Source of the DNA: Undibacterium umbellatum
GTDB taxonomy: Bacteria; Pseudomonadota; Gammaproteobacteria; Burkholderiales; Burkholderiaceae_D
Assembly (NCBI RefSeq): GCF_014284125.1
Contig: NZ_JACOFX010000004.1
Span: forward strand, 186,001-250,000
Direction of reading: 5' to 3'
DNA length: 64,000 nucleotides
The notes under the pieces: model-generated
What the model was told of the DNA's origin: nothing
What the model saw: only the letters and a program-made list of their open reading frames with translations
Databases searched by the model: none
Made by a program: the position numbers and the translations under genes
Shown here: piece after piece, positions 1 through 6,153 of the stretch
Numbering within the stretch: position 1 is the stretch's first letter
Layout: each line of letters begins with the position of its first letter

Positions 1-1
1 G

Positions 2-220
2 CCCACCACCTGGATAGTCTGGCGCAAACAATTGCAGGCATGTTTCAGATCGCTGAATAAAGAAGAAGCCCAAGCCCTGCAAGGTGTGAGCCAGGGCCAG
101 CGTTTTGCTGATGTATGCGAACAGGTGGCAGAAGACAAACCAGAAATCGCCAGTGAGATAGGCGGCTGGCTGCAAACCTGGGTGGTGGATGAGTTGTTGG
201 CGGGGGTAGTGGAAAGCTGA
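2..220 (+). CDS. C-terminal end of an HvfC/DUF2063-like protein (partial)
   Basis: An open frame enters from the left edge (codons from base 2) and stops at 220, so only about 72 C-terminal residues are visible. They read as a short beta-type stretch (TTWIVWRKQLQACFRSL) followed by an acidic helical tail. This resembles the C-terminal domain of HvfC/BufC proteins (DUF2063), which pair with DUF692 (HvfB) enzymes in making copper-binding modified peptides. That family usually ends with a 'VWR...R.L...EA.AL..L..G..F' pattern, and this match is from memory. The neighbouring hvfA/hvfB genes would lie outside the window, so the assignment cannot be confirmed here. An alternative is any small uncharacterised regulator with a similar tail. 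Confidence 0.5.
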   Translation, partial: PTTWIVWRKQLQACFRSLNKEEAQALQGVSQGQRFADVCEQVAEDKPEIASEIGGWLQTWVVDELLAGVVES

Positions 221-607
221 CAAAGAGCAGTACAAGTGTACTGCCATGTACACCATTCTGATCAGCAAGAATCAAAGGCTTGATGATTCGTATTATAAAG
301 CCAAAATGCAGGCCATGACTTCGTGGCACGGGCTTGCATGTCAATAAATTGCAGCCTCGTTGAGGCATTGCAACAGCTTGCAAATTTCTTCGATTATTTT
401 CATCTCAAGCACTGGCGTCAGGCAATTGTCTGCCTCATAATCCGCGTCCGCCAGAAAAAAGGGGGATCTGACTTGTGCATCTTTTCACAAGAACACCATG
501 CTATTTTCATAGCGCCCTCCTGATCTGGCGTTTGTGTTGACGTTTGCTTTACTAGCTTGTTTCTCATCCACCCCTGATGTTGACGACATCACTTTCCAGG
601 AGTCTCC
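221..607. other. Intergenic stretch without a convincing gene
   Basis: About 390 bases between two plus-strand genes. Short open frames exist on both strands, but none has a ribosome-binding site or protein-like composition. The last 10 bases before the next gene carry its AGGAG-type ribosome-binding site. I see no strong hairpin or repeat. Confidence 0.5.
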
Positions 608-1207
608 ATGAGTTCTAAAAACGACACATTCTCTTTTTACAGCAAACAGCAAGAACAGCAGACATCAAGCAGGCCGATCCGTTTGCCCACGGAGTCGGGG
701 CAGCGTGACCATCATTGGGCAATGACGCGGATTATCCTGCCGCGCTTCCTGCGTGAAGATGTCGCGGCCGTTTTCACAGAACACTTGCGCCAGGATGGGC
801 GCAAGATGGTGGCAGATACCTGGGACGACTTTGGTCGCAGCACCATCAAGAACCCGTCCGATGTTATCCCCAGTGAAGAGATTGCCGTCTTCATCGACCA
901 CACGGCGAAAGGCACCGAGATCATCACGATACAAATGCCCATGCCCCTGTATCGCAATGAAACTTACTTCATGGCCATCGTCTGCCAGGCACCGCCTGAC
1001 AACTATCGTACTTTCAGCCTGGAATATAGTGTGATGCCGCAAGGGGGCCAGCCATTTACCATGCTGACCGGCATCTGTAATGGCAGCCGCAGCAATTATG
1101 GTCCGGGCCCGGCACCGGGGAAAGAGGCATTTATTAATGCAGTCACCAGAATACTCAACGAAGACCAGGCGCCCATGACGACCTTTGATTTGCCAGCAAT
1201 GCCTTAG
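608..1207 (+). CDS. Hypothetical protein, 199 aa
   Basis: I do not recognise this protein. It starts at ATG 608 behind a clear ribosome-binding site (CCAGGAGTCTCC). The N-terminus (about 30 residues) is polar and Gln-rich with no signal peptide, followed by a mixed alpha/beta region with conserved-looking segments such as TRIILPRFLRED and DHTAKGTEIITIQMPMPLYR. There are no membrane segments and no obvious catalytic motif. It is probably a soluble cytoplasmic protein. It stands alone and is followed by a strong stem-loop at 1288-1323, which suggests a monocistronic transcript. Codon use looks like that of the surrounding genes, so there is no sign of recent transfer. Confidence 0.7.
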   Translation: MSSKNDTFSFYSKQQEQQTSSRPIRLPTESGQRDHHWAMTRIILPRFLREDVAAVFTEHLRQDGRKMVADTWDDFGRSTIKNPSDVIPSEEIAVFIDHTAKGTEIITIQMPMPLYRNETYFMAIVCQAPPDNYRTFSLEYSVMPQGGQPFTMLTGICNGSRSNYGPGPAPGKEAFINAVTRILNEDQAPMTTFDLPAMP

Positions 1208-1287
1208 TGACTATCAATTTCAGGTAGTAACTCTTCTTGTTTATATAAAGCAGCTTCTTCGACGGATCAGATGCTGTTAGGGCGTGT

Positions 1288-1323
1288 TGACAGGCAGGGC
1301 ATGAACAATCGCCCTGCCTGTCA
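1288..1323 (+). terminator. Perfect 13-bp stem-loop, probable terminator
   Basis: TGACAGGCAGGGC (1288-1300) and its exact reverse complement (1311-1323) flank a 10-base loop. It lies 80 bases after the stop of the upstream gene. The following bases are only moderately T-rich, so efficiency is uncertain. Confidence 0.5.
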
Positions 1324-1457
1324 CTATTTCATTTCCACAAATGTTTCCATTTGTAATTTTCTGAAACAATTTGACACAATTATGGTGTCAATGTTTTAAT
1401 CCACGCTTTGATTTTTGGCGAAGCGTCGCTTTGCCTTCCATAACAAGAACGCGCAAT

Positions 1458-3023
1458 ATGAAATTTGACTCTTTCAACGCCAAGCCGCAAGGCCAATCGG
1501 CCGGGGCTCTCAGCCTGGACGGCTGGGATAAGTCAGAAAGTCAGCCTGAAGTAAGCCATGTGTCATCCAGCCAGCGCGAGTTGACTGGGCATGACATCGC
1601 CAATTTGCGTCCCAGGGAGTTTCGTAACGTCAGCCTGGGACTGGAGTTGTATGCGCCAGGTAAGTGGCACGAAACCAAGAATAGCCGCTCCTTACGATTG
1701 CATGATATGGCCACTGGCACCAAGCTAAAGGCAAAGGGCTTTGCGCGGCAGGATGTGTCGATAGAAAAATGGGTGGGTATGCGCCTGCCTATGCTGACGA
1801 AAGAAATGCCAGAGATGACGCAGGTGGCGAAACCCGTTGCCATTCAGGGCGAGAACTGGGGAAGCCGCGTCCAGGGGATAGTCACAGAATACCAGGGCCG
1901 CTTGCCTGGCGATGAGGAAGATAGCCATCTGCTGATATGCTGCCTGCGCACCGACAGCATGTTGATTTCAGTGACCATCAGCGCGCCAACACCAGTGTTT
2001 GCCATGAATCGCGCTGTGTACAACTGGATCTTTAGCCGCTGCGACATAGGCATGGCGTTTCCGGTGTTACCGGCGTTACCGGCCAGCACACGCGGGACTG
2101 GTGCCCGACATCAGCCTGCGCAAGACTCTTATGATTATGTGGAGTTAGGCAATCTTGCCAGCGGCATGCGCTTACTCAATGTGGCCATGTTGATGTTTGG
2201 CGGCATCGTCTGGTCGGTACAGCATTTCCACTTGCGCGGCACGCAAGCTGCGATCATGGTGTTTCCGTTTCTAGCGCTGGTCGCCGTCATGAGTCTATTT
2301 GGCTTGATACGCGTGTACCGTGGTGCTGACTGGGGGCGGTCATTTAAAATTATCGTGGGCATCCTGGCTTTTATCCCATTTTTCAATATCCTGGCCGTGC
2401 TGGCCATCAATCTGCGCGCCAGAGCTATTCTGCGTGCCGAGGGTTACAAGATAGGTTTACTGGCTTGCAAAGAGGCGATACCAGAATCCAATCATGACAT
2501 GAGCAATGTCATCATGTTGACGGTCGTGCTGATACTGGCTGAATTTGGCTATGCGTCTTATATGAACAGTCGCTCAAGCGCTGCCCCGGAGTCGGCACTG
2601 ACAGAACTCTCTGTACCAGGACAGCACTTCAGTATCAGCATGCCCGGCGAGCCTGTCGAGCAACGGCTTGCAGCACACGCCGGGGTCAGCAATCACCATA
2701 CCTATTTATCGCGTGCTGGCAAGCTCCAGTATGCCATTACGTATTTCGATCTTGCCAGCAAACCAGACGAACCGGGTCTCTTCCTTGAAGGAATAAGGGA
2801 TGGCATCGTCAGTGATCTTAAAGCCATCGTCATTGAAGATAACACCACCATGCTAAAGGGAAACGCGGGGCGCAGCATGGTCTTGTCTGCCAAGGGAGAG
2901 ATCAAGAAAGTGACATTTTTCCTGGCTGGAAAAACCGTCTACCTCATCGAGGTAACTGGACCAAAAAGCGAAGAGCATTCACCCAGGATTGCTGCGTTTT
3001 TTGAGTCTTTTCATTTGAACTGA
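1458..3023 (+). CDS. Hypothetical membrane protein, 521 aa
   Basis: I do not recognise the family. I chose ATG 1458 (MKFDSFNAKPQG), although the frame is open from 1371, because the upstream part reads like non-coding sequence. The first 240 residues are soluble and mixed alpha/beta. Four hydrophobic segments follow: around LLNVAMLMFGGIVWSV, AIMVFPFLALVAVMSLFGL, IIVGILAFIPFFNILAVLAI and NVIMLTVVLILAEFGY. After the last one comes a roughly 150-residue soluble tail (GQHFSISMPGEPVEQRL...) that resembles small 'exported stress/PsbP-like' alpha-beta domains in which short strands alternate with hydrophilic turns. The topology suggests an inner-membrane protein with two soluble domains. The gene stands alone and converges on the next minus-strand gene. 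Confidence 0.7.
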   Translation: MKFDSFNAKPQGQSAGALSLDGWDKSESQPEVSHVSSSQRELTGHDIANLRPREFRNVSLGLELYAPGKWHETKNSRSLRLHDMATGTKLKAKGFARQDVSIEKWVGMRLPMLTKEMPEMTQVAKPVAIQGENWGSRVQGIVTEYQGRLPGDEEDSHLLICCLRTDSMLISVTISAPTPVFAMNRAVYNWIFSRCDIGMAFPVLPALPASTRGTGARHQPAQDSYDYVELGNLASGMRLLNVAMLMFGGIVWSVQHFHLRGTQAAIMVFPFLALVAVMSLFGLIRVYRGADWGRSFKIIVGILAFIPFFNILAVLAINLRARAILRAEGYKIGLLACKEAIPESNHDMSNVIMLTVVLILAEFGYASYMNSRSSAAPESALTELSVPGQHFSISMPGEPVEQRLAAHAGVSNHHTYLSRAGKLQYAITYFDLASKPDEPGLFLEGIRDGIVSDLKAIVIEDNTTMLKGNAGRSMVLSAKGEIKKVTFFLAGKTVYLIEVTGPKSEEHSPRIAAFFESFHLN

Positions 3024-3082
3024 TGGCGGCAAGAAAAAACAGTACGCACTGGCCAGGCCAGAGTACCGCTTTCTTGTCAGTA

Positions 3083-3514
3083 TCAGTTGATTCTGTGCTG
3101 CTCTTTGCAGTCGCCCGGTTGCAGGGCAACTTTCCAGGTGTCGGTGGACAAGTCATTCAATGAACGCGCCTGCGTAGTGAAGACGTAGTCAATCCTGAGC
3201 TTTGCTTCCGACAAGGTTTTCATCTTGCCCTTGCAGTAAGCCTGGACCAGCACTCGTTTAAATTCTTCACGCTGTTCGGTAGAGATCTCCCGCTTCCATC
3301 CCTCAGTCGAGTACAGGCTGACTGTATGGTCAAAGTATTCTGCCTTCTCAATTTTCACACCGTTCTCAAATTTGATGGGCAGCTTTTCCTGAATACGCTC
3401 TACGGCATATTTCGCTTTGGTATCGTTCACTGTGGATTGATAGCCCTCTTGCCCCATACCAAACAAGAATTTTCCAAGAACCACAAGACTAATAAGGAAA
3501 ATCAAAAAACGCAT
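3083..3514 (-). CDS. Hypothetical membrane-anchored protein, 143 aa
   Basis: This small protein has an N-terminal hydrophobic segment (MRFLIFLISLVVLGKFLFGM), probably an uncleaved anchor or signal peptide. A polar roughly 120-residue domain follows, containing two cysteines (AYCKGKMK and QPGDCKEQ) that could form a disulfide in the periplasm. No catalytic motif is visible. It is transcribed toward the preceding plus-strand gene and its promoter would lie in the roughly 220 bases before the tRNA array. I do not recognise the family. Single-pass periplasmic proteins of this size are common in betaproteobacteria and often lack assigned functions. Confidence 0.6.
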   Translation of the reverse strand: MRFLIFLISLVVLGKFLFGMGQEGYQSTVNDTKAKYAVERIQEKLPIKFENGVKIEKAEYFDHTVSLYSTEGWKREISTEQREEFKRVLVQAYCKGKMKTLSEAKLRIDYVFTTQARSLNDLSTDTWKVALQPGDCKEQHRIN

Positions 3515-3739
3515 CAGTATGAGCTTTCAAATAGAATGAGGGAGAGCGCACTGCGCAAAATGCAGCAGCAATGCCCTGCTCTCAATGAGATTGACAGTGG
3601 GAGCGAAAGTGAAATGCACGCGCACGCCAATACCAGAGAGGGCCGCATTTTAACAACGATGGGCGTGCAAGAATATAAAAATATTGCAAGCGCCAAGGGC
3701 AATGCTAGAACACTTTTCTGACCTGTCATTCCATTTACC

Positions 3740-3823
3740 TGAAAACGGTGAGATTCGAACTCACGGCCCCCGACAGCGATGCTGTATGTAGACAGGTGCA
3801 TTGATCCACTCTGCCACGCTTTC
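3740..3823 (-). tRNA. Degenerate tRNA-Ser-like gene (probable pseudo-tRNA)
   Basis: Read on the minus strand, this sequence has an intact 7-bp acceptor stem (GAAAGCG/CGTTTTC), a Ser-type D-arm (GCAGAGTGGATCAATGC) and a perfect T-arm (GTGAGTTCGAATCTCAC). The anticodon arm pairs as CTGT/ACAG around only six bases (CTACAT), so no normal 7-base loop or anticodon can be placed. The 16-base variable region does not form the expected long stem. No CCA is encoded, unlike every other tRNA of the array. It is the last gene of the array in the direction of transcription. It is most likely a decayed copy of the adjacent tRNA-Ser, or a tRNA-like element with another role. Confidence 0.55.
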
Positions 3824-3903
3824 AAATTTATTCTGCCACATGCTTTGTAGACGCAAACTCGCTCGCGCACGCATATGCTTTACTGACGCGCTCTTGGTGC
3901 TCT

Positions 3904-3987
3904 TGGTGCGCGTGGTGGGACTCGAACCCACATGCCAGAGGCGCTGGTGTTTAAGACCAGCGTGTATACCAATTCCACCACACGCGC
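3904..3987 (-). tRNA. tRNA-Leu(UAA)
   Basis: Class II tRNA with acceptor GCGCGTG/CACGCGC, discriminator A and encoded CCA. The anticodon loop is CTTAAAC (anticodon TAA), there is a long variable arm, and the T-arm is GTGGGTTCGAGTCCCAC. Confidence 0.95.
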
Positions 3988-4025
3988 TTTACTTCTGCCC
4001 CTTGAACACATACAGAGGCATTAAC

Positions 4026-4112
4026 TGGCGGAAACGGTGAGACTCGAACTCACGGAACCTTTCGGTCCTACTGTCTTCCAGACAGCTGCAATGGCCGCTC
4101 TGCCACGCTTCC
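4026..4112 (-). tRNA. tRNA-Ser(GGA)
   Basis: Class II tRNA with acceptor GGAAGCG/CGTTTCC, discriminator G and encoded CCA. The anticodon loop is CTGGAAG (GGA). The variable arm GGACC-GAAA-GGTTCC is fully paired, and the T-arm is GTGAGTTCGAGTCTCAC. Confidence 0.95.
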
Positions 4113-4126
4113 AAATTTCAACATAC

Positions 4127-4211
4127 TGGTGCGCATGGAGGGACTTGAACCCTCACGCCTTGCGGTACTGGCTTTTGAAACCAGGGTGTCTTCCAATTCC
4201 ACCACATGCGC
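4127..4211 (-). tRNA. tRNA-Leu(CAA), copy 1
   Basis: Acceptor GCGCATG/CATGCGC, discriminator A, encoded CCA. The anticodon loop is TTCAAAA (CAA) and there is a long variable arm. A near-identical copy lies at 4932-5016. Confidence 0.95.
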
Positions 4212-4236
4212 ATTACTCATTTACCTCAACCTGCTT

Positions 4237-4312
4237 TGGGGTGACCACCCGGAATCGAACCGGGATAAGCGGAATCACAATCCGCGACTTTCACCGTTAA
4301 GCTATGGCCACC
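4237..4312 (-). tRNA. tRNA-His(GUG), copy 1
   Basis: Acceptor GTGGCCA/TGGTCAC with the encoded extra G at -1 opposite discriminator C, which is the histidine identity pair. CCA is encoded. The anticodon loop is TTGTGAT (GTG). A copy lies at 5042-5117. Confidence 0.95.
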
Positions 4313-4443
4313 CCAAAGCAGGCTGAGTTTTTCTTTCATCGTTACTCATTCCCTATACTGAATTGCAGACAGAAAGCAAATTCAGGGTGTAGAGAACGTC
4401 GTGTAAAAACGACGCCCCCTACAGACCGATGCAAGGTTCAAAC

Positions 4444-4520
4444 TGGTCGGAGTGCGAGGATTCGAACCTCGGACCTTCTGCTCCCAAAGCAGTTGCGCTA
4501 CCAGGCTGCGCCACACTCCG
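4444..4520 (-). tRNA. tRNA-Pro(UGG), copy 1
   Basis: Acceptor CGGAGTG/CACTCCG, discriminator A, encoded CCA. The anticodon loop is TTTGGGA (TGG) and the T-arm is CGAGGTTCGAATCCTCG. It is identical to the copy at 4752-4828. Confidence 0.95.
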
Positions 4521-4540
4521 AAAAACTTCACTACTCAAAC

Positions 4541-4615
4541 TGGCAGGGGATCAAGGATTCGAACCTTGGTATGCCGGACTCAAATTCCGGTGCCTGGCCG
4601 CTTGGCTAATCCCCT
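4541..4615 (-). tRNA. tRNA-Gln(UUG), form A
   Basis: Acceptor AGGGGAT/ATCCCCT, discriminator G, encoded CCA. The anticodon stem CCGGA/TCCGG encloses loop ATTTGAG (TTG). The anticodon arm and D-loop differ clearly from the second tRNA-Gln at 4849-4924. Confidence 0.93.
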
Positions 4616-4622
4616 ATATAAC

Positions 4623-4707
4623 TGGTGCGCATGGAGGGACTTGAACCCCCAATCCTTTCGGCACTGGTTTCTAAGACCAGCATGTATCCCAATTCCACCA
4701 CATGCGC
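4623..4707 (-). tRNA. tRNA-Leu(UAG)
   Basis: Acceptor GCGCATG/CATGCGC, discriminator A, encoded CCA. The anticodon loop is CTTAGAA (TAG). The T-stem contains one G-T pair. Together with the UAA and CAA isoacceptors nearby, this gives three leucine anticodons in one array. Confidence 0.95.
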
Positions 4708-4751
4708 ATTTATTCATTCACATCACGCAGCATAAAATTGCGCGATTCAAC

Positions 4752-4828
4752 TGGTCGGAGTGCGAGGATTCGAACCTCGGACCTTCTGCTCCCAAAGCAG
4801 TTGCGCTACCAGGCTGCGCCACACTCCG
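4752..4828 (-). tRNA. tRNA-Pro(UGG), copy 2
   Basis: Identical in sequence to the tRNA-Pro at 4444-4520, with anticodon loop TTTGGGA and encoded CCA. Confidence 0.95.
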
Positions 4829-4848
4829 AAAAACTTCACTACTCAAAC

Positions 4849-4924
4849 TGGCAGGGGATCAAGGATTCGAACCTTGGAATGTCGGGTTCAAAACCCGATG
4901 CCGTCACCGCTTGGCTAATCCCCT
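4849..4924 (-). tRNA. tRNA-Gln(UUG), form B
   Basis: Same acceptor stem and T-arm as form A, but the anticodon stem is TCGGG/CCCGA around loop TTTTGAA (TTG), and the D-loop differs. It is therefore a diverged second gene for the same anticodon, not a fresh copy. Confidence 0.93.
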
Positions 4925-4931
4925 GTAAAAC

Positions 4932-5016
4932 TGGTGCGCATGGAGGGACTCGAACCCTCAAACCTTGCGGTACTGGCTTTTGAAACCAGGGTGTCTTCCA
5001 ATTCCACCACATGCGC
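4932..5016 (-). tRNA. tRNA-Leu(CAA), copy 2
   Basis: Same anticodon loop (TTCAAAA) and body as 4127-4211 with a few substitutions in the variable and T-arm region. CCA is encoded. Confidence 0.95.
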
Positions 5017-5041
5017 AAAATTCATTTACCTCAACCTGCTT

Positions 5042-5117
5042 TGGGGTGACCACCCGGAATCGAACCGGGATAAGCGGAATCACAATCCGCGACTTTCACC
5101 GTTAAGCTATGGCCACC
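5042..5117 (-). tRNA. tRNA-His(GUG), copy 2
   Basis: Sequence identical to 4237-4312, including G-1, discriminator C and encoded CCA. Confidence 0.95.
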
Positions 5118-5247
5118 CCAAAGCAGGCTGAGTTTTCTTTCATCGTTACTCAGTTCCTGTCCTGAATTGCAGACAGAAAGCAAATTCAGGGTGTAGAGAA
5201 CGCCGTGTAAAAACGACGCCCCCTACAGAACGATGCAACGTTCAAAC

Positions 5248-5324
5248 TGGTCGGAGTGCGAGGATTCGAACCTCGGACCTTCTGCTCCCAGGGCAGTAGC
5301 GCTACCAGGCTGCGCCACACTCCG
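5248..5324 (-). tRNA. tRNA-Pro(UGG)-like, copy 3, with C32-C33 in the anticodon loop
   Basis: Acceptor, D-arm, T-arm and encoded CCA match the other two tRNA-Pro genes. The anticodon loop reads CCTGGGA instead of TTTGGGA, and position 26 is T instead of A. The anticodon is still TGG but the near-universal U33 is replaced by C. It is the first gene in the direction of transcription. It may be a poorly functional copy or a specialised variant. Confidence 0.8.
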
Positions 5325-5388
5325 ATATGACTCACTTGCTTGTTGCAATCTGCAATCAAGCTTAAAAATTCTGCGTTATAAAACCAAA

Positions 5389-5418
5389 AAGCCCGGTGCG
5401 TTAATCGCATCCGGGCTT
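5389..5418 (-). terminator. Intrinsic terminator of the minus-strand gene to its right
   Basis: On the minus strand AAGCCCGG and CCGGGCTT (with an inner TGCG/CGCA pairing) form a hairpin followed by TTTTTGG and TTTT. It lies 23 bases after the stop of the small gene at 5442-5699 and separates it from the tRNA array. Confidence 0.75.
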
Positions 5419-5441
5419 GTCGCTACAGTTGGCGTACACCT

Positions 5442-5699
5442 TTAACTGGTGACGTTTCCCTGCGGGGTTTCCCCCCGGATGTTGAGTTGCACGCATGCGC
5501 CCAGATGATGCAAGGGCAAGGCGAAGAGCGGGCTGGGTGATGCTGGTTGCGGTTGCAGGGCTGGCTGCGACTGCAGGCCAGCGGCTACAGAAAGGGATGG
5601 GGACAAAGGTGCATCCAGCAGCGCTGCACCAGCCTGTGCCATACCCTGCGCGATGAGGCGCAAGTTCTGGTTCAGTTGTTGGAGTAGCGTTGTGTTCAC
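5442..5699 (-). CDS. Hypothetical small protein, 85 aa
   Basis: The frame starts at GTG 5699 with a ribosome-binding site (AGGACATATT) and ends just before a good minus-strand terminator. Both support a real gene. The N-terminal half is a helical, amphipathic stretch (NTTLLQQLNQNLRLIAQGMA), and the middle is rich in Pro, Ala, Gln and Ser with LQPQPASPSP-type low complexity. There is no signal peptide or membrane segment. The composition recalls small phasin-like or coiled accessory proteins, but this is only an impression. I do not recognise the family. The start codon could alternatively lie further inside. Confidence 0.45.
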   Translation of the reverse strand: MNTTLLQQLNQNLRLIAQGMAQAGAALLDAPLSPSLSVAAGLQSQPALQPQPASPSPLFALPLHHLGACVQLNIRGETPQGNVTS

Positions 5700-5916
5700 A
5701 ATATGTCCTGTTCTTTAAGTTTGATGTTTGTATTAAAGCTGTTGTTGCTGTATTCGATGGATGTATCTTGCCACAGCTTTTTGAATAAAACAAGCATCTG
5801 ATGACGATTTTATTCAATTAATGTTTTATTTTTTCTACAGGCGAGCATTTTTACATAATGAAGAGAGGCTAACAAACCTGACGCCTCGCCATGAAATAGA
5901 CTGACTTCATTAAATA

Positions 5917-6129
5917 TTATGCTAGACTAATTAACATTAATTTGATCGTTGCTGATGCTTGGAACTTGCAATGGGCCCCCGCTCTTCTGCATACCTCTAC
6001 AGGAGAAAACTGGAAGGGTAATGCATGAAAACACTGCGTAAGACCTTCAATATCAAGCTCAAGCGCGTTCATGATGCGCCATTTCTCATTGCTGTAGTCC
6101 GTATCAAAAATCTGCTCATGGTTTCTCAC
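5917..6129 (-). CDS. Possible small protein or gene remnant, 70 aa
   Basis: A GTG-started frame (GTG AGA AAC CAT GAG) runs divergently from the large gene at 6154. The first 35 residues (NHEQIFDTDYSNEKWRIMNA) look like real protein. The C-terminal half is less convincing, so this may be a fragment of a longer gene that decayed. No good ribosome-binding site is visible. If real, its promoter would overlap that of the 956-aa gene. Confidence 0.25.
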   Translation of the reverse strand: MRNHEQIFDTDYSNEKWRIMNALELDIEGLTQCFHALPFQFSPVEVCRRAGAHCKFQASATIKLMLISLA

Positions 6130-6153
6130 TTTTAGTAAAGTTAAGGGGTTGTT

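Larger units (their letters stand above)
4127..4520 (-). repeat. tRNA block duplication, copy 1 (Pro-spacer-His-Leu)
   Basis: This block contains tRNA-Pro, a roughly 130-base spacer, tRNA-His and tRNA-Leu(CAA), and reappears at 4932-5324. The spacers are also nearly identical and carry a conserved hairpin (CTGAATTGC ... GCAAATTCAG) and a second one, CGTCG/CGACG, which is intact only in this copy. Confidence 0.85.
4932..5324 (-). repeat. tRNA block duplication, copy 2
   Basis: Second copy of the Pro-spacer-His-Leu(CAA) block. It differs by a few point changes in the spacer (one disrupts the CGTCG hairpin), by the altered anticodon loop of the tRNA-Pro, and by small changes in tRNA-Leu. Confidence 0.85.

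Noticed and set aside
323..523. Plus-strand frame of 66 aa in the first intergenic gap
   Set aside because: No ribosome-binding site, mixed composition, and no similarity to known small proteins that I can see.
3801..5445. Many plus-strand open frames of 60-160 codons with repeated FEPRT/GLEPS-like peptides
   Set aside because: They are antisense readings of the tRNA genes; the peptides simply translate conserved T-arm and anticodon sequence.
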